In this document: positions 22,213 through 29,537 of the stretch, piece by piece
Layout: the number at the start of each line of letters is the position of its first letter
Position numbering within the stretch: position 1 is the stretch's first letter
Assembly: GCA_964601165.1 (NCBI GenBank)
Contig: CAZRMK010000007.1
Location: forward strand, 1-34,007
Source of the DNA: Thiosulfativibrio sp964601165
Lineage (GTDB): Bacteria; Pseudomonadota; Gammaproteobacteria; Thiomicrospirales; Thiomicrospiraceae
Reading direction: 5' to 3'
Length of the DNA stretch: 34,007 nucleotides
Program-made: the position numbers and the translations under genes
Notes under the pieces: model-generated
The model's database searches: none
What the model was told of the DNA's origin: nothing
Seen by the model: only the letters and a program-made list of their open reading frames with translations

Positions 22213-23514
22213 CGCGGGCATGAAGCGGTTAAAGTATTGGTTAATGCCATTACTTTTCGTTTGGGCGGAATTTTATTAGTTTTAACTGCTTTTGGGGTGT
22301 TTGGTTCTGGGTTGTGGATGATGGTATTTGCTCCTGGGTTTATAGATGATCCTGAAAAATTTGCCCTTGCTGCTGATATGCTGGCAATTACTTTTCCTTA
22401 TTTACTGTTAATTTCTTTAGTTGCCTTTTCTTCGGCAATTATGAATACTTATAATCAATTTGCCGTGCCTGCTTTTACCCCAGTATTTTTAAATTTGTCA
22501 TTAATTGCGGCAGCGATTTGGTTGTCGCCTTTGTTAGATATACCTATTATGGCTTTGGCGTGGGGAGTGTTAATTGCAGGGGTAATACAGTTATTATTTC
22601 ATTTGCCATTTTTATGGCGTTTAGGTTTGTTGCCTACGCCTACCCGTAAATCAGATCCTGGTGTGGGGGAGGTTAAGCGCTTAATGATCCCAGCTTTATT
22701 TGGGGTGTCAGTAGCACAAATTAATTTATTGTTAGATACGGTGTTGGCATCTTTTTTAATTACTGGTTCGGTTTCTTGGTTGTATTATTCTGATCGTTTA
22801 ATGGAGTTTCCGTTAGGAGTATTTGGGGTGGCTTTGGCAATTGTGGTTTTGCCGAGGCTGTCTAAAAAAGCTGCTAGAGAAGACTGGCAGGGTTTCAAAA
22901 CAGATTTAGATTTTGCTTTAAAGTTGGTGTTTATTGTTGCCTTGCCTGCAACGCTTGGATTGTTATTATTGGCAGAGCCGTTAATTACTACGCTGTTTTA
23001 TTATGGTGCTTTTACTGCTCACGATGTATATCAATCGGGATTAAGCTTAATGGCTTATTCACTGGGTTTGCTAGGCTTTATTTTAGTTAAAATATTAGCC
23101 CCTGCTTTTTATGCTCGAAAAGATATGAAAACTCCCGTTAAAATAGCGATTGTTGCTTTGGTGGCGAATATGGTTTTTAACTTACTGTTAGTTTGGCACT
23201 TTGCTCATACAGGTCTGGCATTGGCTACTTCTATTTCTGCCTTTATTAATGCGGGATTATTGGCGTACTTTTTAAGAAAAACTGGTTTTTTAGAGTTATC
23301 TGCTAATTGGAAACCTTTAGTGGTGCAAGGGCTGCTAGCAAATATTGTATTAGTGACGTTTATTTTATTGGTAGCTCCTGTTGATGCTAACTGGCTAGAG
23401 TTTAGTGGCTGGCAAAGACTAGGTTGGTTAATGTCTTTAGTGGCAGGAGCAATAGTGCTTTATTTTGCGACTCTTTTCTTGTTTGGTTTTAGACCTCGAA
23501 CTTCACTAAGATAA
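22213..23514 (+). CDS. murJ: Lipid II flippase MurJ, 5' end missing
   Basis: 433 residues are visible of about 510 in the family. This polytopic inner-membrane protein moves lipid II to the periplasmic side for peptidoglycan synthesis. Family segments are clear: ITFPYLLLISLVAFSSAIMNTYNQFAVPAFTPVFLNL, LMIPALFGVSVAQINLLLDTVLASFL, YYSDRLMEFPLGVFGVALAIVVLPRLS, then ALPATLGLLLLAEPLITTLFYYGAF and ILAPAFYARKDMKTPVKI. The N-terminal helices fall in the assembly gap, so start and ribosome-binding site cannot be judged. It heads the murJ-ribF-ileS-lspA block, from which it is split by a foldback element. Confidence 0.93.
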   Translation, partial: RGHEAVKVLVNAITFRLGGILLVLTAFGVFGSGLWMMVFAPGFIDDPEKFALAADMLAITFPYLLLISLVAFSSAIMNTYNQFAVPAFTPVFLNLSLIAAAIWLSPLLDIPIMALAWGVLIAGVIQLLFHLPFLWRLGLLPTPTRKSDPGVGEVKRLMIPALFGVSVAQINLLLDTVLASFLITGSVSWLYYSDRLMEFPLGVFGVALAIVVLPRLSKKAAREDWQGFKTDLDFALKLVFIVALPATLGLLLLAEPLITTLFYYGAFTAHDVYQSGLSLMAYSLGLLGFILVKILAPAFYARKDMKTPVKIAIVALVANMVFNLLLVWHFAHTGLALATSISAFINAGLLAYFLRKTGFLELSANWKPLVVQGLLANIVLVTFILLVAPVDANWLEFSGWQRLGWLMSLVAGAIVLYFATLFLFGFRPRTSLR

Positions 23515-23520
23515 TATATA

Positions 23521-23681
23521 CCTAAATCCTGCAAGTGCTTGCACATATATAGCACAAGCTCTTGATTCATATAGCGAATTTTAATTCTTCGGGAATATCA
23601 ATAAGTATTCCACTCGAATTAAAATCACTCTATAAATCAATATCTTGCACTATATATGCACAATCACTTGCAGGATTTAGG
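23521..23681. mobile_element. CCTAAATCC foldback element, copy between murJ and ribF
   Basis: This 161-bp near-perfect palindrome has left end CCTAAATCCTGCAAGTG and the same sequence inverted at the right. Arms of about 67 bases pair around a small inner stem GGAATA/TATTCC. It sits 6 bp after the murJ stop. Flanks ATATA and TATAA are AT-rich but not an exact duplication. The right junction creates TATAAT (23682-23687), a possible -10 box 41 bp before the ribF start. A short reading frame across it is not a gene. Confidence 0.8.
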
Positions 23682-23722
23682 TATAATCTATCCTTTCGCC
23701 TTATTGATAATAACTTTAGAAA

Positions 23723-24664
23723 ATGCAACTCATTCGTGGACTCTATAACTTATCTTTTGTTGCCGACAAGTTGGCAAAGGGTTGCGTGTTAACCATTGGT
23801 AATTTTGATGGTATTCATCTTGGGCATCAGCAGGTTTTAAATAAAGTTCAAAGTTTAGCAAGATCTGCCAATTTACCAAGTGTGGTGTTGGTTTTTGAGC
23901 CTTCGCCGATAGAGTTTTTTAATCCTGATAAAGCTCCTGTGCGGTTGATGAACTTGAGAGAGAAATTATTAGGATTTCAAAAAACTGAAATTGATTATGT
24001 ATTAGTTTGTAGGTTTAACCAAAAATTTTCACAATTAACGGCGGAAGATTTTGTACAGTCAATTTTGGTAACAGGGCTTAATGCAAAGCATTTAGTTGTG
24101 GGAGATGATTTTTGTTTTGGTAAAAATCGGCAAGGAAATTTTGCTTATTTGCAATCTTCAGGAATATCATTTGGGTTTAAAGTTAGTGATTTGCAGACCT
24201 TTCAGTTATCTCAGAAGCGAGTTAGTAGTACATTGGTGCGTGAAGCTTTACAACAGCCAGATTTGCAACTTGCTAAAAAGTTGTTGGGCAGCCCTTTTTT
24301 GTTTGATGGTAGGGTTATTCATGGCAAAAAAATAGGTAGAAAAATTGGTTTCAGAACTTTAAACCTTAACCCTAAACGAATCCAAATGCCAATTTCAGGA
24401 GTGTTTGCGGTGACAGTGAGAGGAATTGCCTCACAACCTTGGGCTGGAGTAGCCAATATTGGAGTTAGACCAACTGTAAACGGGATTCGCCCCTCAATAG
24501 AAGTACATTTATTTAATTGGAATAAAGATGTTTATGGCAAGCATGTGCAAATTGAATTACAAGCTTTTATTCGTCCAGAAATGAAGTTTGATGGCTTAGA
24601 TGAACTCGTCCAACAAATTAAACAAGATGTTAAGATAGCACAACAAATATTAGGACTTGGGTAG
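23723..24664 (+). CDS. ribF: Bifunctional riboflavin kinase / FAD synthetase
   Basis: This 313-residue enzyme makes FMN and then FAD. The N-terminal FAD synthetase domain has the nucleotidyl-transfer motif GNFDGIHLGH at 26-35, VLVFEPSP, VVGDDFCFGKNRQG and VSSTLVREAL. The C-terminal riboflavin kinase has GRVIHGKKIGRKIGFRTLNL, GVFAVTV, GVANIGVRPTV and EVHLFNWNKDVYGKHVQIEL. Length is typical (about 310). It is 22 bp upstream of ileS, its usual neighbour. The FAD it supplies would be needed by flavoproteins such as the SQR-like enzyme here. Confidence 0.97.
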   Translation: MQLIRGLYNLSFVADKLAKGCVLTIGNFDGIHLGHQQVLNKVQSLARSANLPSVVLVFEPSPIEFFNPDKAPVRLMNLREKLLGFQKTEIDYVLVCRFNQKFSQLTAEDFVQSILVTGLNAKHLVVGDDFCFGKNRQGNFAYLQSSGISFGFKVSDLQTFQLSQKRVSSTLVREALQQPDLQLAKKLLGSPFLFDGRVIHGKKIGRKIGFRTLNLNPKRIQMPISGVFAVTVRGIASQPWAGVANIGVRPTVNGIRPSIEVHLFNWNKDVYGKHVQIELQAFIRPEMKFDGLDELVQQIKQDVKIAQQILGLG

Positions 24665-24686
24665 AGATACCCTTTAGAGAAAAATT

Positions 24687-27533
24687 ATGACAATAGATTA
24701 TAAACCAACTTTAAATTTACCTGAAACTGCTTTTCCTATGAAAGGTAATTTGCCAAATCGTGAACCTAAACAAGTAGCCTTGTGGAAAACAGCTAACTTG
24801 TATCAAACTGTGCGTAAAGCTATGGAGGGTCGTCCTAAGTTTATTTTGCACGATGGCCCACCTTATGCCAATGGTAACATTCATATTGGGCATGCTGTGA
24901 ATAAGGTGCTGAAGGATATGATCGTTAAGTCTAAGGGCTTGAGTGGGTTTGATGCTCCTTTTGTGCCTGGTTGGGACTGTCATGGTTTGCCGATTGAGCT
25001 TAATGTAGAAAAGAAAAAAGGTAAAGTTGGGCAAAAAATTAATGCTACCGATTTTCGCCAAGCTTGTCGTGATTATGCTCAAAAGCAAGTTAATGGACAA
25101 ATGGCAGATTTTCAACGTCTAGGAATTGTCGCCGATTGGGAAAACCCTTATTTAACCAAAGATTATCAGTTTGAGGCCAATGAAATTAGAGCCTTAGCTA
25201 AAATCATCAAAAATGGTCATTTATTAAAGGGGACTAAGCCAGTTTATTGGTCTGTAGGTGGTCATTCTGCTTTAGCAGAGGCTGAAGTGGAGTATGAAAA
25301 TAAGCGTTCTTTAGCGGTTGATGTGCGGTTTAAGGTTTTAGATGAAGCGGCTTTTTTTAAACGCTGTCATCATGTAGAAAATCATCTAGGGGAAGGGCCT
25401 TTATCGGTAGTGATTTGGACAACGACTCCTTGGACTTTGCCAGCTAACCAAGCAGTTTCGGTTCATCCTGATTTAGAATATGCTTTGGTTCAAGTAGAGG
25501 CAGAGGGTGCTGATGGTAACAAGACTCCTGAACGCTTATTTATTGCCGAAGCTTTAATTAAAGATAAAATGGCTCAGTGGGGCTTTGATACTTATAGAGT
25601 AATTGCTTATGGTCGAGGTGAGCAGTTTGAGTTGATTCGCTTACGACATCCCTTTTATGACAAAACTGTGCCGTTAGTCTTAGCAGAGCATGTTACTACT
25701 GAAGCAGGAACTGGTTGTGTTCATACTGCTCCAGGGCATGGGCAAGAAGATTTTACGGTAGGATTAAAATATGATTTAGAGGTAGATTGTCCGGTGGATG
25801 GCAGGGGTAACTTTGTGGCAGGTACGGAGTTTTTTGCAGGGGAAAATGTTCTTAAAGTAGATACTCATGTAGTTGAAGTATTAAAAGAACATCATGCCTT
25901 AATTCATCTGGAAGCAATTGTGCATTCTTATCCTCATTGCTGGCGAACTAAAACGCCATTAATTTTTCGAGCAACCCCGCAATGGTTTATTAGTATGACG
26001 CAGGCTAACTTGCGTGATGATGCTATGGCAAAAATTAAACAGGTTAAATGGGTGCCTGAATGGGGTCAAAATCGGATTGAAGGTATGATTGAAGATCGCC
26101 CAGATTGGTGTATTTCTCGGCAACGTTTTTGGGGCGTACCAATTGCAATTTTTGTACATAAAGTAACTGGAGAAATGCACCCACGAACCACAGAGTTAAT
26201 GGAAGAAGTAGCAAAATTAGTTGAAGTAAACTCGATTGATGCTTGGTATGATTTAGACATGGTTGCGATGTTAGGAGGAGATGCGAAAGATTATGAGCAG
26301 GTAACGGATATTTTAGACGTATGGTTTGACTCAGGTATTTCTCACTTTACGGTTCTTAATGAGAGAGAAGGTTTGTCTGCTCCAGCCGATTTGTACTTAG
26401 AAGGTTCAGACCAGCATCGAGGTTGGTTTCAATCTTCTTTATTAACCTCTTTAGCCATAGGTGAAGGCTCACCTTATAAACAAGTGTTAACCCATGGCTT
26501 TACGGTTGATAAAGATGGCAAAAAAATGTCTAAATCCTTGGGTAATATTGTTGCTCCGCAAGAAATTACTAATAAATATGGTGCAGATATTTTACGACTA
26601 TGGATTTCGGCAGCCGATTATCGTTATGAAATGACTGTTTCTGATGAGATTATTAGTCGTACTGCTGATGCTTATCGCCGTATTCGCAATACTTCACGGT
26701 TTTTGTTGGCGAATTTAAATGGCTTTAATCCCGCAACAGATTTACTGGCATTTGAGGATTGTTTGCCTCTTGATAAGTGGGTTATTGGTCGGGCTTACAG
26801 TATTCAGCAAGAAATTATTCAAGCTTATGACGAATATAGTTTTTTGCATATTTATCAAGCGATGACACATTTTTGTTCAATTGATCTAGGGTCTTTTTAT
26901 TTAGACGTTATTAAAGATCGCCAATATACCTGCCAAACTGAAGGTAAAGCACGTCGTTCGGCACAAACTGCTTTGTATCATATTGTGGAGGCTTTAACTC
27001 GTTGGATGGCACCTATTCTCAGTTTTACTGCCGAAGAAATTTGGGCAATGATTCCGGGCAAGCGTAGCAGCACTATTTTTACTGCAACTTGGTACGAAGG
27101 TTTAACTCAACTTGACGAAAGTGTCGCGATGAATTCAAGATATTGGGCAGAAATAATGGCAGTACGTTCTGCGGTGGCAAAGCAACTAGAATCTTTAAGA
27201 AAGGACAAGGTGATTAAAGGTTCTTTAACCGCAGAAGTCACCCTATATGCAGAGCCTGAATTGTTTACAAATTTAAGCAAGTTGCAACAAGAACTACGGT
27301 TTGCTCTTATTACTTCTGTAGCAGTTATTCAGCCTTTAGATTCCAAAACCAGCGCTGCGGTAGCAACTGAAATTGATGGACTTTGGGTGGTAGTGAAGGC
27401 AACGGATAAAATTAAATGCGGTCGTTGCTGGCATCATTGTGATGAAGTAGGTTCAATTGCAGAGCATGAAGAATTGTGTCAGCGTTGTGTTGATAATGTG
27501 CATGGTGATGGCGAGGTGAGATATTTTGCTTAA
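24687..27533 (+). CDS. ileS: Isoleucyl-tRNA synthetase
   Basis: This 948-residue class I synthetase charges tRNA-Ile. The signature HIGH is at residues 66-69 (NGNIHIGHAVNKV) and KMSKS at 613-617. The editing domain has VIWTTTPWTLPANQAV and TGCVHTAPGHGQEDF. DWCISRQRFWGVPI and DVWFDSGISH mark the catalytic core. A C-terminal zinc-binding module uses Cys911, Cys914, Cys931 and Cys934 (CGRCWHHC...ELCQRC), as in the E. coli-type enzyme. Length matches E. coli IleS (938). The stop overlaps the lspA start by 8 bp. Confidence 0.98.
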   Translation: MTIDYKPTLNLPETAFPMKGNLPNREPKQVALWKTANLYQTVRKAMEGRPKFILHDGPPYANGNIHIGHAVNKVLKDMIVKSKGLSGFDAPFVPGWDCHGLPIELNVEKKKGKVGQKINATDFRQACRDYAQKQVNGQMADFQRLGIVADWENPYLTKDYQFEANEIRALAKIIKNGHLLKGTKPVYWSVGGHSALAEAEVEYENKRSLAVDVRFKVLDEAAFFKRCHHVENHLGEGPLSVVIWTTTPWTLPANQAVSVHPDLEYALVQVEAEGADGNKTPERLFIAEALIKDKMAQWGFDTYRVIAYGRGEQFELIRLRHPFYDKTVPLVLAEHVTTEAGTGCVHTAPGHGQEDFTVGLKYDLEVDCPVDGRGNFVAGTEFFAGENVLKVDTHVVEVLKEHHALIHLEAIVHSYPHCWRTKTPLIFRATPQWFISMTQANLRDDAMAKIKQVKWVPEWGQNRIEGMIEDRPDWCISRQRFWGVPIAIFVHKVTGEMHPRTTELMEEVAKLVEVNSIDAWYDLDMVAMLGGDAKDYEQVTDILDVWFDSGISHFTVLNEREGLSAPADLYLEGSDQHRGWFQSSLLTSLAIGEGSPYKQVLTHGFTVDKDGKKMSKSLGNIVAPQEITNKYGADILRLWISAADYRYEMTVSDEIISRTADAYRRIRNTSRFLLANLNGFNPATDLLAFEDCLPLDKWVIGRAYSIQQEIIQAYDEYSFLHIYQAMTHFCSIDLGSFYLDVIKDRQYTCQTEGKARRSAQTALYHIVEALTRWMAPILSFTAEEIWAMIPGKRSSTIFTATWYEGLTQLDESVAMNSRYWAEIMAVRSAVAKQLESLRKDKVIKGSLTAEVTLYAEPELFTNLSKLQQELRFALITSVAVIQPLDSKTSAAVATEIDGLWVVVKATDKIKCGRCWHHCDEVGSIAEHEELCQRCVDNVHGDGEVRYFA

Positions 27534-28032
27534 AGGATTAAATAAAACTGCAATTACAACATTGTGGCTAGCAGTAGTAATAATTGCATTAGATCAAATT
27601 ACCAAATATTTAGCGGTTAGCTTGTTAGTTTTAGGCGAACCTGTTGCGGTAATACCCAGCTTAAATATGACGTTAGCATATAATTATGGTGCGGCGTTTG
27701 GTTTTTTAGCAGATATGGGAGGCTGGCAGAAGTATTTTTTGACAACTGTCGCTCTAGTGGTTTCAGTAGCTCTGATTATTTGGCTGGCAAAACTACCTAA
27801 AATTTGGACTTCTGAAGTATTAGGTTTAAACTTAATTTTAGGCGGGGCAATTGGTAATGTAATCGACCGCATTCTAGCAGGTAGAGTAACGGACTTCATT
27901 GATTTTTATATAGGAACTTGGCATTACGCGACTTTTAATATTGCAGACATGGCTATTATTGCAGGGGCAGGACTGTTGCTTTGGTATGAGTTTTGGGTAA
28001 AACCCCGTGCAGAAAAAGAGCAGAAAAGTTAG
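27526..28032 (+). CDS. lspA: Prolipoprotein signal peptidase (signal peptidase II)
   Basis: This 168-residue inner-membrane aspartyl protease removes lipoprotein signal peptides, which would include those of the two lipoproteins at 3593-4274. It has four membrane helices. Catalytic Asp123 (GRVTDFIDF) and Asp141 (FNIADMAI) are in their conserved motifs, with NYGAAFGFL near 53-61 and GGAIGNVIDR at 106-115. The start is TTG at 27526, inside the ileS end, with GAGGTGAG at 27512-27519. The fkpB and ispH genes that commonly follow lspA are absent. Confidence 0.96.
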   Translation: MLKGLNKTAITTLWLAVVIIALDQITKYLAVSLLVLGEPVAVIPSLNMTLAYNYGAAFGFLADMGGWQKYFLTTVALVVSVALIIWLAKLPKIWTSEVLGLNLILGGAIGNVIDRILAGRVTDFIDFYIGTWHYATFNIADMAIIAGAGLLLWYEFWVKPRAEKEQKS

Positions 28033-28042
28033 GGAGTGGTTT

Positions 28043-28249
28043 TTAGAGGGTGCTGTCTTTAAGCTCTTTTTTTCTAAATCTTAATTTGTTTAGACGCTGA
28101 TTGAGCTTTGTAACTTTACTTTGTAGTTTCCAAAATAGGTAAGCAGGTTGTTGGCAATGAGTCTGTTGGCACACGGCGAAGGTACTTGCTATATTTGCCG
28201 TTTGAGTTTTGGGTTGATTACTATGGTTGTTCGTTGCCTTGTCTATCAT
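28043..28249 (-). CDS. Possible small protein coupled to the transglycosylase gene
   Basis: This 68-residue frame starts with an ATG that overlaps the transglycosylase stop as ATGA, a common coupling pattern, and ends 10 bp from the convergent lspA stop. The N-terminal half is polar (Asn/Gln/Thr with two Cys). The C-terminal half YLFWKLQSKVTKLNQRLNKLRFRKKELK is a basic amphipathic helix. No family is recognised and no strong ribosome-binding site is seen, so it may be chance. Confidence 0.3.
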   Translation of the reverse strand: MIDKATNNHSNQPKTQTANIASTFAVCQQTHCQQPAYLFWKLQSKVTKLNQRLNKLRFRKKELKDSTL

Positions 28250-29469
28250 CTTCGAGAATTTCTTAGAGACTTCAGCAAGGATTTAGATGGAAATGCATCA
28301 GCAGGTAATTGGTTTTTGATTTGGAAGCCCCTAATAGCAGCTCTTGTTCTAGGGCCAGCAATACCATCGGCTGAGCCAGACTCGAAACCAAGAAAATTAA
28401 GCCTTTCTTGAATCTCTTTTATTTCTTGTCTACTTAAAGCCGCATCATCTTTAGGGGCTTGTTTGCTTAAAGGTGGGCGGTTAACAATACGATCAGCAAG
28501 GTGTCCTACTGCAAGGGCATAGTTGTTAGAACGATTCCAGCGTTTGATTACTTGAAAATTTTCAAAAACTAAAAATGCTGGGCCGCGATAATCACTTGGG
28601 AGTAATAATCTTGCTTCTAAGTCGGCTGTTGGTAGGGGGCGACCATCTGCTAGCTGAATGCCTAGTTCTTGCCATTGAGCTAGTGGTTTTTGTGTTCTGT
28701 TATCCGCTAGAGCAAGGTTAAAGCCATCGGGTAGTTTAACTTCTCTGCCCCAATTTTCTCCTGCTTGCCAGCCAATAACTTGTAAAAAATTACCCATAGA
28801 GTTAAACACATCTGGCAGGCTATTCCACAGATCTATTTTGCCGTCATTATCACCATCAATGGTATATTTTAAATAGTTGCTGGGCATAAATTGCGGTAAT
28901 CCCATCGCACCCGCCCAAGAACCTTTCATTTGACTGGCTTTGACATGACCCTGATCAATAATTTTTAGAGCAGAAATTAGCTCGTTGGTAAAAAATTTAG
29001 AGCGACGTGGATCATAGGAGAGGGTAGCTAGGGATTCAATTATTTTGGTGTTGCCTGTATAGCCACCATAATTGGTTTCCATTCCCCAAAAGGCAATAAT
29101 AAAGCGTCCTGGAATACCATATTTTTTGGTAATTTCATTTAGTTGTGTCTGGTGTTTTTTGTAAAGTTTTTGACCAGTTTCAATGCGCCAATCAGTTACG
29201 GCTCGATTAAAATACTGCCAAAAGGTTCTAGAAAATTCAGGTTGTCTTCTGTCTAATTCTAGTACTCGGGTATTTAATTGAATATCTTGAAAGCTTTCGT
29301 CAAGAGTTGCTTGAGAAATCCCTCGTTTGAGAGCATATTGTTTAAATTCAACAACCCACGCTTGAAAGCCAGCTTCGGTTTGAACTGGAGGGATGTAAGC
29401 TTGCACTTTAAGTGAAAAGGCCAGCAGTAAAACAAAAACAGTAGTATTTAGGGCATTTAAATTTTTCAT
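28246..29469 (-). CDS. MltB-type lytic murein transglycosylase with peptidoglycan-binding domain
   Basis: This 407-residue periplasmic protein cleaves the MurNAc-GlcNAc bond of peptidoglycan to give 1,6-anhydro ends. A Sec signal peptide ends near residue 24 (KVQA) with no lipobox, unlike E. coli MltB. The SLT_2 domain has FQAWVVEFKQYALKRGIS, the catalytic Glu131 in FWGMETNYGGYTGN, SWAGAMGLPQFMPSNYLKYTIDGDNDGKIDLWN and SMGNFLQVIGW. A C-terminal PG_binding_1 domain spans about 345-400 (EIQERLNFLGFESGSADGIAGPRTRAAIRGFQ). It is divergent from rlmKL with 68 bp between. Confidence 0.93.
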   Translation of the reverse strand: MKNLNALNTTVFVLLLAFSLKVQAYIPPVQTEAGFQAWVVEFKQYALKRGISQATLDESFQDIQLNTRVLELDRRQPEFSRTFWQYFNRAVTDWRIETGQKLYKKHQTQLNEITKKYGIPGRFIIAFWGMETNYGGYTGNTKIIESLATLSYDPRRSKFFTNELISALKIIDQGHVKASQMKGSWAGAMGLPQFMPSNYLKYTIDGDNDGKIDLWNSLPDVFNSMGNFLQVIGWQAGENWGREVKLPDGFNLALADNRTQKPLAQWQELGIQLADGRPLPTADLEARLLLPSDYRGPAFLVFENFQVIKRWNRSNNYALAVGHLADRIVNRPPLSKQAPKDDAALSRQEIKEIQERLNFLGFESGSADGIAGPRTRAAIRGFQIKNQLPADAFPSKSLLKSLRNSRR

Positions 29470-29537
29470 GAGATTATTTTACTCAGTTATGGTTCAGTTA
29501 TGCAGTAAAATAGTGTTTTTTACCACGAGTAATTGCA

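Noticed and set aside
23562..23792. A 76-codon plus-strand open frame
   Set aside because: It lies mostly within the foldback element and runs into ribF in another frame; no ribosome-binding site and no family features.
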